Position numbers and translations under genes: made by a program
Shown here: piece by piece, positions 8,618 to 16,488 of the stretch
Layout: the number at the start of each line of letters is the position of its first letter
Numbering within the stretch: the stretch's first letter is position 1
From: Tunturiibacter gelidiferens
GTDB taxonomy: Bacteria; Acidobacteriota; Terriglobia; Terriglobales; Acidobacteriaceae
Length of the DNA: 64,000 bases
Assembly: GCF_014201335.1 (NCBI RefSeq)
Contig: NZ_JACHEB010000007.1
Coordinates: 292,773 to 356,772 of the forward strand
Direction: 5' to 3'
The notes under the pieces: model-generated
The model's database searches: none
What the model was told of the DNA's origin: nothing
The model's input: the letters and a program-made list of their open reading frames with translations, nothing else

Positions 8618-9166
8618 CTAGTCACTATATACGCGCAACCGCGCCGGCGCCTGATCCTGCGCAAGATCGTGCCCACACTGCGTACAGTACACATCCGTAA
8701 TCTGCACCCCGCGGAAGCAGCGTCCACATACAGGAGCCAGCTGAAACTGACACTGCGGACAGAAGTGCACGCTCGAGGTGATCTCCGTGCTGCAATGCGG
8801 ACAAGGCATCAGCATCGGTTGCCGCAAGAGGAAGTACACGACAGCCCCGATTCCGCCCGGCAGCACCACCACGATCAGCATCCACAATCCAGCCGGCATT
8901 CGCCGCCGCCGAACGTCGCGGCTCACATAACCCACCAGGAGAACATAGCTGGCAAACGCCGTCCCCCACGAGTACCCCATCAGCAGCCGCATCGGCAGCA
9001 ACTCATGCTTGTTATGAGGCAGCACATGATGAAACAGATACTGCACCGCACCGAACACCAAGATGGCCAGCACCACCGACCACGTCGGTATCATGCTCAG
9101 CTCATCCTCACCTTCTGTCAGGGAAACCTGCGATCGATCCGAACCCTGGCTCCAAAATCTCATCAT
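8618..9166 (-). CDS. membrane protein with double zinc ribbon
   Basis: A 182-residue protein with three hydrophobic segments (about residues 27-48, 61-83 and 92-113, the last with LIVVVLPGGIGAVVYFLLR, resembling the PLDc_N-type two-helix module), followed by a cytoplasmic or surface zinc-ribbon region: CPHCSTE, CPQCQFQ, CGRCFRG and CTQCGHD. These four CxxC knuckles make two zinc ribbons. It overlaps the upstream gene by ATGA, so the two are translationally coupled, and it belongs to the sigma-factor operon. A regulatory or scaffolding role at the membrane is plausible; the substrate is unknown. Confidence 0.8.
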   Translation of the reverse strand: MMRFWSQGSDRSQVSLTEGEDELSMIPTWSVVLAILVFGAVQYLFHHVLPHNKHELLPMRLLMGYSWGTAFASYVLLVGYVSRDVRRRRMPAGLWMLIVVVLPGGIGAVVYFLLRQPMLMPCPHCSTEITSSVHFCPQCQFQLAPVCGRCFRGVQITDVYCTQCGHDLAQDQAPARLRVYSD

Positions 9167-9549
9167 CCAGCCACCTCGCGCTTACGGGTACGGCGAAACA
9201 GCACCAAAGCGAGCAAAGCCATCGACACAGGCAAAAACCACAAACAGAGAACAAGAAACTGGTTACTCGCATCCGGAACGCCGTTCGGTGTCACCTCGTA
9301 GGCATCCAGCACGTTCCAGACAGCAGTGCAAATAATAACGAAGAGTGAGGAACAAATCGCGAGCGGAGCCCACAAACTCCGAATTCGACTACGCCGCACC
9401 GCAAGCATCATCGCTCGCTCCCGCACCACGCGATGAGTTCGATTGACCACCGACGCTCGAGCCCCAATATTGCGAGCTCCTCCCAAAGCCTCCTGATGAG
9501 ACGTCCTGGAATAGTCCTGCGAAGAGGAATTGTCGCGAGCCTCGCTCAT
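9163..9549 (-). CDS. small membrane protein coupled to sigma factor (putative sigma partner)
   Basis: A 128-residue protein. The ATG at 9549 overlaps the sigma-factor stop (ATGA), which fixes the start against an in-frame alternative at 9573. The N-terminal 65 residues are hydrophilic and probably cytoplasmic; two membrane helices follow (about 72-92 and 104-124), ending in an arginine-rich tail RRTRKREVAG. Its place directly after an ECF sigma gene suggests an anti-sigma or sigma-associated membrane protein, but it lacks the HxxxCxxC zinc motif of the ZAS anti-sigma family, so this is context only. Confidence 0.7.
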   Translation of the reverse strand: MSEARDNSSSQDYSRTSHQEALGGARNIGARASVVNRTHRVVRERAMMLAVRRSRIRSLWAPLAICSSLFVIICTAVWNVLDAYEVTPNGVPDASNQFLVLCLWFLPVSMALLALVLFRRTRKREVAG

Positions 9550-10286
9550 AACTCGACCTCCGCCGAGTGACAAGAAGAGCGAAGTCGCTCCATCTCCGGC
9601 CTCAACGCCACCAGTCCGCGATACAACCTCGACTTTACCGTCGATAGAGGCGCACGAGTTACATTTGCGATCTCCTCCAAGGAGAGTTCTTCATAGAATC
9701 GAAGGACTAGAACCTCTCTGTAGCTAGGCTCGAGCCTCAGCATCGCCTCACTGATCTCAGCGCCGTTTTCACGAGATTGAAACTGATCTAGAGGAGAAGG
9801 TTCGGATATTGCCACCTCAAATGGGCGTTCGTCCTCCTTACCCTCACGCATCTCGTCGAGGCTGGCCATCACGCGCTTTCGCGACAGGTCGATCACCAGA
9901 TTTCGAGCAATGGTAAAGAGCCACGTGTCGAATCGCGCCTTCCCGTTGTACTGTGCTCCCCTCAGGAGGACCCGCATCCACGTCTCCTGGAAGAGATCCT
10001 CGGCAACCTCACGCTTGCCTGTAAGGAAAATTAGATATCGCAGAAGGCGATGCTGATAAAGCTCAATGAGGGTGTCCAGAAGTTCCGGGTTTTGCTTCTT
10101 AAGTCCTTGGGCAATCGCTGCGTTTTCGTTCGAGGCTTGGGCAGCGAGCGCCGAGGTTAGCGAGATGGAACCATTCTGCACACTGCTAGAGACGTTCTTT
10201 CGGCCTGACAAGACTCGATATTTGTTGACTCGGTCCAAAAAAGATTCCTTCGAGAGACGCCAACCGTCTCGCCCGCCTACCGCCAT
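9546..10286 (-). CDS. ECF RNA polymerase sigma factor
   Basis: A 246-residue sigma-70 family protein of the extracytoplasmic-function group. An unusual N-terminal extension of about 60 residues precedes region 2 (LIELYQHRLLRYLIFLTGKR, with EDLFQETWMRVL and FDTWLFTIARNLVIDLSRK). Region 4 is at the C-terminus with LRFYEELSLEEIA and a helix-turn-helix ending STVKSRLYRGL. It heads a four-gene minus-strand operon (sigma, membrane partner, zinc-ribbon membrane protein, LytTR regulator) joined by ATGA overlaps. Many such operons are autoregulated, but I could not identify a clear ECF-type promoter in the 60-base divergent gap to rlmB. Confidence 0.92.
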   Translation of the reverse strand: MAVGGRDGWRLSKESFLDRVNKYRVLSGRKNVSSSVQNGSISLTSALAAQASNENAAIAQGLKKQNPELLDTLIELYQHRLLRYLIFLTGKREVAEDLFQETWMRVLLRGAQYNGKARFDTWLFTIARNLVIDLSRKRVMASLDEMREGKEDERPFEVAISEPSPLDQFQSRENGAEISEAMLRLEPSYREVLVLRFYEELSLEEIANVTRAPLSTVKSRLYRGLVALRPEMERLRSSCHSAEVEL

Positions 10287-10346
10287 TACTCTTCAGTCAT
10301 TCTAAGGCCTGGCCTCTTTTCTCGGGCTGGGCGGTAGACTTGAAGG

Positions 10347-11135
10347 ATGGAAGTTCTTTATGGGCTGCACCCGGTCGAGGAGGCTATTCGGGCGGGGGGG
10401 CGGCAGCTTGACCATGTTAGTGTTGCCCGGGAGCGGCGGGATGAGCGGCTGGAGAGGCTGATCGAGCTGTGCCGGACGGCTGGGGTTCGGGTGTCTCTGG
10501 AGTCTCGGGACCAGTTGACCCGGTTGGCGAGGACGGATGCTCATCAGGGAGTGCTTGCTGTGGTTCGGGAGCGGAAGTTCCTGGGGATCGAGGACCTGCT
10601 GGCTCCGAAGGCGGAGGGACAACACAGGTTCTTCCTGGCGCTCGATGGCGTTGAGGATCCGCATAACCTCGGGGCGCTGCTGCGGACCGCGGATGGAGCG
10701 GGCGTTGATGGGGTGATTCTGCCGGAGCGGCGTTCCGCTCCGGTGACGGCGACGGTGGCGAAGACATCGGCTGGAGCGTCGGAGCATGTGAGGATTGCTC
10801 GGGTGACGAACCTGGTTCGCGCGCTGGAGCAGATGAAGCAGAAGCATGTCTGGGTGCTTGGGCTGGATGAGCGCGGAACGCCGGATTACACCGAGTATGA
10901 CTTCAAGAGTGATTGTGTTCTGGTGCTGGGGCGCGAAGGCGCTGGATTGCACGATCTGGTGAAGAAGACCTGCGATCATCTGCTGCGGATTCCGATGGCG
11001 GGACAAGTGTCCTCGCTGAACGTGTCGGTTGCGGGCGCGGTCGTGATGTATGAGGCGATGCGACAGCGCCGTCAACCTGCAGCTCCGCCGGCCGCACGAA
11101 AGCCTTTGAAAGAACGTAAGGGATTGGGATCTTGA
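10347..11135 (+). CDS. rlmB: 23S rRNA (guanosine-2'-O)-methyltransferase RlmB
   Basis: A 262-residue SpoU/TrmH-family enzyme. The N-terminal substrate-binding domain begins VLYGLHPVEEAI; the SPOUT catalytic domain carries the three family motifs: DGVEDPHNLGALLRTAD (motif 1), VLGREGAGL (motif 2) and IPMAGQVSSLNVSVAGAVV (motif 3), which form the knotted AdoMet site. RlmB methylates G2251 (E. coli numbering) of 23S rRNA in the peptidyl-transferase region. The last bases overlap the TTG start of the next gene. Codon use is G-ending and CTG-rich, unlike the C-ending style of the plus-strand genes at 2-5 kb. Confidence 0.93.
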   Translation: MEVLYGLHPVEEAIRAGGRQLDHVSVARERRDERLERLIELCRTAGVRVSLESRDQLTRLARTDAHQGVLAVVRERKFLGIEDLLAPKAEGQHRFFLALDGVEDPHNLGALLRTADGAGVDGVILPERRSAPVTATVAKTSAGASEHVRIARVTNLVRALEQMKQKHVWVLGLDERGTPDYTEYDFKSDCVLVLGREGAGLHDLVKKTCDHLLRIPMAGQVSSLNVSVAGAVVMYEAMRQRRQPAAPPAARKPLKERKGLGS

Positions 11136-13075
11136 AGAGTTTTGATGTTGTTTCGGCTGTAAGTCGCGGACTGGTTCTGGCGGCTGTGTTTGGAGTTAGT
11201 TTAGCGCGGGCGCAGGAGACTCCTCCTGCTGATGCGCCTCCCCCACCACAGGGTAAGGTGCTGTTCGATCGAAATCTGGATACGCCCGAGGTCGAGAAGA
11301 AGGAGAAGCCGCCGGTAAATCAGGTGGCGGTTGAGGTCAGTGATGCGGAGCGCACGTCGCTCACGTTTACTGCGTACGATCTGGATGTTCATGTGACCCC
11401 GTCGCAGTCGATGCTGGCGGTGCACTCGAGATTCACCGTGAAGAACTCGGGGAAGGCTCCGCTGACGAGGCTTGTATTTCAGATCTCTTCGGCTCTTACC
11501 TGGGAGAGTTTCGCGATGCAGAGCGAGGGGCGCGTGGTGCCTCTCACTTTCACACAGCATGCGATCGATACGGATGCCGATCATACGGGGAAGGCGACCG
11601 AAGCTGTGGTTTCTCTGCCTAAACCGCTTGAGCCGGGAGCTAGTCTTGCGCTTACGGGCTTCTACTCGGGCGAAGTGGTGCAGTCGGCGGAGCGGCTGGA
11701 GCGAATCGGTGCGCCGCTTGACCAGGCGTCTCATGCGGACTGGGATGTGGTCACCTCGGAGCACACGGCGCTGCGCGGGTTCGGCAACGTTCTGTGGTAT
11801 CCGACGGCGGCGGCACCGGTGTTTCTGGGCGATGGCGCGAAGCTGTTCCAGAGTGTGGGGCTGAACAAGCTGCGGCAGGCTGATGCGACCATTCGGATGC
11901 ACCTGACAGTGGAGTATGTCGGCGATGCGCCGGATGCTGCGTTCTTCTGTGGCCGCCGTGAGCAGCTGAAGAAGGTGAGTGAAAACCAGAACGTGCCGGT
12001 GGCTGAATCTCCCGGGATCGCAACGGCTGATTTCCCCGAGCAGCCATTGGGATTTCGTACCCCGAGTCTCTTTCTTACCGACCGGGCGGGCACGGTGACC
12101 GACAACAGCCTGATTTCGGCGGTGACCGACCACTACGATGCGGTGCCTGGTTACGGCGCGGCGTCGACGAAGGTGCAGCCGCTGCTGACTGAGTGGCTGG
12201 GGACTGGGCCGTTGAAGATGCTCAACGTGCTGGACCACGAGGGACAGCCGTTTGAGGACGATGCTCTGCTGGTGGTGCCGATGCGCGCAGCCGCACCGGA
12301 TGAGTTGGCTCCTTCTCTTGTGCATTCGTTGAGCCATGCCTGGTTTGGCTCGTCGCATGTGTGGCTGGATGAGGGTATGGCACAGTTTCTTTCGCTGCTG
12401 TGGATCGAGCAGAGTCAAGGGCGAGAGGTTGCCATAAAGCATCTGCAGGAGGGGACGAATGCGCTGGCATTGGTAGAGCCTGCTCCCGTGGCAACCACTG
12501 CGGCAACCTCGATCGTCGGAGGAGCGAACGATCAGCCCGTCGACCCTAGACAGAGCCTGATTCTGGCGAGCGACGATGTGTACTACCGAACGAAGGCTGC
12601 GGCGGTGCTGTGGATGTTGCGGTCGCTGGTGGGCGATGACGCTTTGAAGAAGACGCTTCAGACTTACCGGACCGATAAGCTGGATAGCGATCCGAAGGAG
12701 TTTCAGCGGGTATTGGAGCGAACGGCAAAGCGGGATCTGGCCTGGTTTTTTGATGATTGGGTGTATCGCGATCGTGGCCTGCCGGACCTGAGCATAGCGA
12801 ATGTAACGCCTCGTCCTCTCGATAAGATCGGGGATAAAGGCAAGGGGTTTCTGGTGTCGGTAGAGGTGAAGAACGATGGCGATGCGGCGGCTGAGGTGCC
12901 GGTGACGGTGCGATCGGGGACGTTGACTTCCACGCAGAGGCTTCGGATCGCGGGGCGCTCGAGCGCTTCTACGCGAGTCGTGTTCGAAGGGACTCCGGAT
13001 GAAGTGATCGTCAACGACGGCAGCGTGCCTGAGGTGACGGCTTCGATCCATACCAAGCAGATTGAGGCGCATTAG
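11132..13075 (+). CDS. M1-peptidase-like exported protein lacking the catalytic Glu
   Basis: A 647-residue exported protein starting with a TTG that overlaps the rlmB stop (TTGA). Signal peptide 1-27; a beta-rich domain about 70-215 resembling the aminopeptidase-N N-terminal sheet; a gluzincin-like catalytic region; and a C-terminal beta domain about 550-640. The zinc motif of M1 enzymes is HExxH followed 19 residues later by WLNEG. Here it reads H398-S-L-S-H402, then WLDE414G, so the two His and the third Glu ligand are kept, the catalytic Glu is Ser (TCG), and the spacing to the third ligand is shortened to 12. A non-peptidase zinc-binding or chaperone-like role is more likely than aminopeptidase activity. 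Confidence 0.85.
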   Translation: MKSFDVVSAVSRGLVLAAVFGVSLARAQETPPADAPPPPQGKVLFDRNLDTPEVEKKEKPPVNQVAVEVSDAERTSLTFTAYDLDVHVTPSQSMLAVHSRFTVKNSGKAPLTRLVFQISSALTWESFAMQSEGRVVPLTFTQHAIDTDADHTGKATEAVVSLPKPLEPGASLALTGFYSGEVVQSAERLERIGAPLDQASHADWDVVTSEHTALRGFGNVLWYPTAAAPVFLGDGAKLFQSVGLNKLRQADATIRMHLTVEYVGDAPDAAFFCGRREQLKKVSENQNVPVAESPGIATADFPEQPLGFRTPSLFLTDRAGTVTDNSLISAVTDHYDAVPGYGAASTKVQPLLTEWLGTGPLKMLNVLDHEGQPFEDDALLVVPMRAAAPDELAPSLVHSLSHAWFGSSHVWLDEGMAQFLSLLWIEQSQGREVAIKHLQEGTNALALVEPAPVATTAATSIVGGANDQPVDPRQSLILASDDVYYRTKAAAVLWMLRSLVGDDALKKTLQTYRTDKLDSDPKEFQRVLERTAKRDLAWFFDDWVYRDRGLPDLSIANVTPRPLDKIGDKGKGFLVSVEVKNDGDAAAEVPVTVRSGTLTSTQRLRIAGRSSASTRVVFEGTPDEVIVNDGSVPEVTASIHTKQIEAH

Positions 13076-13082
13076 GATCCTT

Positions 13083-13303
13083 GGGAGTACCCTCCCCCGG
13101 TTGCCCGCGTATAAGTCTTTTATTTTTCACTACTTAGCGCGAGACTCCTCTTGCAAATTCGTCATTCGAAAAGGGTTGCGGCTAAATTAGTTCAGTCAAA
13201 GGGTTTATGGGTTTAAATGCGAAAGCCCCGGATATTTTCCGGGGCTTTTTGTGTTGTTTCCAGTATAGCTCCTGGAGTGCAACTGGTACGCCACACGTAT
13301 CTT
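13083..13303 (-). repeat. three-part intergenic module, copy A
   Basis: Starting eight bases after the M1-like gene, this carries the same parts as the 7.5-kb and 37.6-kb copies. In minus-strand order: the conserved 43-base block (13303-13261) with TATACT (13267-13262), a hairpin (13250-13222), two 29-base units (plus-strand spans 13184-13212 and 13155-13183, each starting AAATT), a spacer, and the GTACCC end (13087). As in copy B, the GGTACC-type end touches the 3' end of a protein gene and the promoter-like end faces outwards. The spacer also aligns with that of copy B (GGTTGCC.GCGTA.AAGTC.TTTATT). Confidence 0.75.
13222..13250 (+). terminator. intrinsic terminator
   Basis: AAAGCCCCGG and CCGGGGCTTT pair perfectly around ATATTTT and are followed by TTT on the plus strand. 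It can terminate the rlmB/M1-like transcript. On the minus strand AAAAAGCCCC precedes the stem and the 3' flank is CGCATTTAAA, so it is less convincing there. It occupies the hairpin slot of module copy A. Confidence 0.85.
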
Positions 13304-13322
13304 GTTGTGTGGCCTTGGGTTA

Positions 13323-13394
13323 GGTGTTTTTGGGGCTTGACAGGTGTTTTTGGGGTTTGACAGGTGTTTTTGGCGCTTGACAGGTGTTTTTGGG
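13323..13394 (+). repeat. 20-bp tandem repeat, about 3.6 copies
   Basis: The unit GGTGTTTTTGGGGCTTGACA repeats head to tail at 13323, 13343, 13363 and, partial, 13383. Only one or two bases differ between copies (GGGGC, GGGGT, GGCGC). Each full copy ends in TTGACA, identical to the -35 consensus. It sits right behind module copy A. There are no spacers, so it is not a CRISPR array. Confidence 0.95.
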
Positions 13395-13438
13395 TGGGCT
13401 AGCGACAGCAAAAGATGAAATCCGGGGGTTCCACTGCG

Positions 13439-13462
13439 CTACTCGCTGAAAGCCGCGAGTAG
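13439..13462. terminator. hairpin 3' of the AsmA gene
   Basis: CTACTCGC and GCGAGTAG form a perfect 8-bp stem with an 8-base loop, 63 bases beyond the AsmA stop on the minus strand. No T-run follows on the minus strand (CGCAGTGG). It is part of a stretch GGTTCCACTGCGCT...TTCGGTCGAATGACG which has the look of a dispersed intergenic repeat, but I see only one copy here. Confidence 0.4.
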
Positions 13463-13524
13463 CTTCGGTCGAATGACGATTTTTTCTTTGGGGAGGAAAG
13501 GCGGCGGAACAGACTTTGACGGCA

Positions 13525-15234
13525 CTAGCGGTGGGAGTGGGGCGCTGGCGGGCGAAGTGAAATGTCGGTCCAGGTTTGGGGTTGGCCCCAGGGGCGGGCT
13601 GCGGTGAGGTCGATGCGGTAGGGTCCGGTGGCCCGGTTGGTGGGAAGGACTTCGGTGAGGCCGTCGCCTAACTGGGGGAGGGCTGTGGCAAGAGCCATGA
13701 GGCGGCCGGGGGAGGCCATTCCGGTGAGGTGGAAGGTGCATCCGTTGGCGTCGAAACGGCCTTCGAGGGTAGCGGGATCTTTACCGCCTAAGGCTAGAGA
13801 TACGGCGGATAGTTGAAAGCCGTCGACTGCTGGAGGAGCTGGTTTATGGTGTTTGGCCTGTTGGGGGTTGGGAGGGGTTGCCGTCGTAGAACTCAGAGCT
13901 ACGGCGCCAGTGACTAAAGATGCTGGGCCGGCGTGGGGGTTGATGAGGCTGGCGTTGGTGAGGAGGAGGCCACCGTGCCAGGGGAGCGTGCCGGACGGGC
14001 TGGGAGCGTAGTCGATGTTGCCGGTGAGTGCGCCAGCGGCGGTGATGTCGGCTGGGACGCGGGAGCTGGCGACGCGGAGCCAGTCGAGGAGGGTGGCGGC
14101 TGGCAAGCCGGGAGTTCCGATCTGGAGAGAGGAGGATTTGGGGTTGCGGAGATCGGGCAGGGTGCCGGTGAGGGCGAGGATGGGGGCGTCGGAGGAGCCG
14201 GCGGGTGGCCAGCTGCAGCGGAGATCCTCGAAGCCGTGGAAGTCGCCGGTGGCGGTGCCGAGGCACTGGAGGTCGATGTCCATGGGCTGGGCGGGCACGA
14301 AGTCGGCGCGGCGGACGCCGGTGAGGCGAAGGTGGCCCTGAATCAGGCTGTTGCTGACGGTTCCCTGCGCGTTGGCGGTGAGATCCATCTCGCCGCGGAG
14401 GCCGGCGTCGCGGCCGAGGAGGAAGCGGCTGACTTCACCGAGGGGAGCGTTGCGCCAGGTACCGCGGAGGATGATGGGGACCTGCCCGAGTGAGGCGGCG
14501 CGGCCCAGGGTTCCCTCGAGTTCGAAGAGGCCGGTGTCGGAGACGTTAGTGTCGGTGCGTGCGGGGTGGGCGGAGAGGCGGAGATGCCATTGCTGTGGGT
14601 CGGGGAGCCAGAGGGCGAAGTCGGCGTCGGTGAGCGAGATGGGGGACTTTTCGCGGTCGAGCTTGAGGTTGAGGCGGGCTCCGGTGGCTTCGATGTAGGG
14701 GAAGCGGGGGGCGGAGCCGGAGGTTTTCTGGGCGGTGGGAGCGGCGTCGATGTGGGCGGCGTGGAGAAGGATGCTCTCGAGGTTCCACTTGCCGTTGGAG
14801 AGGTGGACTAGGTTGACGCTGGGTTCGGTGAAGCTGATGGTGGAGAACTCGACGCGGCGACGCCAGAGGGAGCTGAGGCGGAGCGTGGCGCGGACGGAGT
14901 TGGCGCGGATGACGGGCTCGTAGCCAAAGGCGGGGTCTTCGTCTACGACGAAGTTATCAAGAGTGAAGCCGGGTAAGGGGAGAAGGTTGAGGGAGACTCT
15001 GTCGAGGTGGACGGGGCGGCCGAGGCTGTTCCCGATGCTGGTGGCGATTCGGTGCTGATAGCGATTGACGCTGATGTAGGGCGGCAGCAGGATGAGCAGC
15101 ATGACTGCGAGGACAGCGAAGGCGAGGTAGAGGAGGCGACGCAGCGTGTGGGTGCTGAGGGACGGAGTGGTGTCGACGTCCGCGGCTTCGCTGGGGTCGA
15201 GGGGGCGCTCGAAGGTGGGATCAGTTTCCTGCAT
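13525..15234 (-). CDS. AsmA-family envelope protein
   Basis: A 569-residue protein with a cytoplasmic N-terminus of about 32 residues, one membrane helix (about 33-52) and a long periplasmic beta-rich body. The start of that body, NSLGRPVHLDRVSLNLLPLPGF followed by LRLSSLWRRRVEFSTISFTEPSVNLV, is the AsmA N-terminal repeat pattern; the remainder shows the repeating beta groove of AsmA/TamB-like proteins. These proteins bridge inner and outer membranes and are linked to phospholipid transport and outer-membrane homeostasis. A signal peptidase gene lies 46 bases upstream on the same strand. Confidence 0.85.
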   Translation of the reverse strand: MQETDPTFERPLDPSEAADVDTTPSLSTHTLRRLLYLAFAVLAVMLLILLPPYISVNRYQHRIATSIGNSLGRPVHLDRVSLNLLPLPGFTLDNFVVDEDPAFGYEPVIRANSVRATLRLSSLWRRRVEFSTISFTEPSVNLVHLSNGKWNLESILLHAAHIDAAPTAQKTSGSAPRFPYIEATGARLNLKLDREKSPISLTDADFALWLPDPQQWHLRLSAHPARTDTNVSDTGLFELEGTLGRAASLGQVPIILRGTWRNAPLGEVSRFLLGRDAGLRGEMDLTANAQGTVSNSLIQGHLRLTGVRRADFVPAQPMDIDLQCLGTATGDFHGFEDLRCSWPPAGSSDAPILALTGTLPDLRNPKSSSLQIGTPGLPAATLLDWLRVASSRVPADITAAGALTGNIDYAPSPSGTLPWHGGLLLTNASLINPHAGPASLVTGAVALSSTTATPPNPQQAKHHKPAPPAVDGFQLSAVSLALGGKDPATLEGRFDANGCTFHLTGMASPGRLMALATALPQLGDGLTEVLPTNRATGPYRIDLTAARPWGQPQTWTDISLRPPAPHSHR

Positions 15235-15280
15235 GAATGTTGGTCCGGCGCGGTGGGGTGGATCGCGCCGGAAGAGCCTC

Positions 15281-16093
15281 TTATTTGATGAGATGGAAGG
15301 TGCGCTTCCAGCGTGTCTGGTCGAAGATGTGGATGAGAATGTGGCCCATGAAGCTGAGGCGATCGCCGATGCTTTGCTTGTTGATCTGGTCGGCGGGGGT
15401 TTGGAAAGACCAGTAGACGAAGAGGGGTCGGCCTACGATGTTCTCACGTGGGACGAAGCCCCAGTAGCGGCCATCGAGACTTTCGGTGCGGTTGTCGCCC
15501 ATGGCGAAGACTTTGCCGGGGGGAACGACGAGGTCGCCGTCCTGAATGTGGCTTGGGAGTTCGTAGCCCCAGCTGGCGGTGACGTTGCCATAGTTGTCGG
15601 GGGGGACGGCGGGAAAGTCGTCGCGGTAGGGATCGAAGGCGTGCTGGGGATTGTCGTCGTTGACGGGCATGCCGGCGTAGGGCTCGTTTTGCGCGACGCC
15701 GTTGAGGTAGACGACGCCGTTGCGCATGTGGATGCGGTCGCCGGGGATGCCGATGGTGCGTTTGACGAGGAAGAGATCAGGCTCGCCGGGTTTGAAGAAG
15801 ACGATGATGTCGCCGCGGCGGACGTCGCGATAGAAGGTGAAGGGCGCCCACTTGGCGGGCGGGGCGAGGGAGATGCGGTCGACGAGGACGTGGTCGCCGA
15901 TGAGGAGAGTCTTGACCATCGAGGCAGAGGGGATCTCGAAGTTCTGGAAGATGAAGGTCATGACGAAGAGACCGATGGCGAGGACGGTGCAGATGGAGGC
16001 GAGAGACTCGAGTGGAGTTTCGGCCTGTTCCTGCTGAACGACGTCGGGGGTGGTGGCTTCGGTTGTGATGGTTTCGGGCAAGACTCTCTCCAC
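15281..16093 (-). CDS. lepB: signal peptidase I (first copy)
   Basis: A 270-residue membrane serine protease that removes signal peptides on the periplasmic face. One N-terminal membrane helix (about 31-50) is followed by the catalytic boxes: nucleophile Ser58 in EIPSASMV, GDHVLVDR, RGDIIVF, catalytic Lys111 in LVKRTIGIPGD, and GDNRTESLDGRYWGFV. Family S26A. An insertion between boxes D and E (about residues 135-190) is longer than in E. coli relatives of this size class but typical for acidobacteria. It is transcribed towards AsmA. A second, diverged copy lies at 25194-26060. Confidence 0.93.
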   Translation of the reverse strand: MERVLPETITTEATTPDVVQQEQAETPLESLASICTVLAIGLFVMTFIFQNFEIPSASMVKTLLIGDHVLVDRISLAPPAKWAPFTFYRDVRRGDIIVFFKPGEPDLFLVKRTIGIPGDRIHMRNGVVYLNGVAQNEPYAGMPVNDDNPQHAFDPYRDDFPAVPPDNYGNVTASWGYELPSHIQDGDLVVPPGKVFAMGDNRTESLDGRYWGFVPRENIVGRPLFVYWSFQTPADQINKQSIGDRLSFMGHILIHIFDQTRWKRTFHLIK

Positions 16094-16140
16094 AGATACA
16101 TCTATCAGTGTATCGCTGATGGGGGCGGGGCGGCGGGAGG

Positions 16141-16310
16141 TTTTGGCGGTGGGAGTGGTGAGATATTTTTTGGGGAGTGGTGAGATTTTTTTTGGGGCGT
16201 GGTGAGATGAGGGATTTTGGTGTTTTTGCAGGGGGTTTTGGGGGTAGCGTGGTGGTTGGATGTGGTTTTTTGATGGTGTGACTGTGGTGGAATGTGTGGT
16301 GAATGTGGTG
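16141..16310. repeat. G/T-rich region with spaced GTGG motifs
   Basis: The 395-base gap between the divergent lepB and VOC genes is strongly G/T-biased on the plus strand. GTGG motifs start at 16155, 16177 and 16199 (steps of 22), then at 16249, 16262, 16284 (again 22), 16296 and 16305. The first three lie in near-repeats of GTGGTGAGAT followed by a T-run. No ORF here looks coding. The spacing suggests binding sites on one face of the helix, or a decayed tandem repeat. Compare the CCAC cluster at 37663-37723. Confidence 0.6.
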
Positions 16311-16488
16311 TTTTGGCGGTCGCGTTTTCGGGTCTGAAAAATGCGCCATGGTTTTGGAATTATTTTTGTGCCTGACTGGTTTGGGCGTCTTTAGACTTAG
16401 GGTTGGGCATCTCACACTTTCATTGGGCCGGACGACCCTTATGAGGGCGATGGCGAAAGACAGATTTTTCGAGGAGGCTAGTCATTCG

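Noticed and set aside
10302..11075. 257-codon open frame antisense to rlmB
   Set aside because: No recognisable motif, whereas rlmB carries all three SPOUT motifs.
11201..13072. 623-codon open frame antisense to the M1-like gene
   Set aside because: Rich in Arg and His with no domain pattern; it is the mirror of a G-ending-codon gene, a usual artefact in GC-rich DNA. The plus-strand frame has a signal peptide and zinc motif.
13323..13394. Possible CRISPR array
   Set aside because: The repeats are directly adjacent with no unique spacers and no cas gene is in the window.
15146..16183. 345-codon open frame antisense to the signal peptidase gene
   Set aside because: Composition is almost entirely Gly, Val, Ala, Asp and Glu, as produced by the complement of a C-ending-codon gene. 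The minus-strand frame has all signal peptidase boxes.
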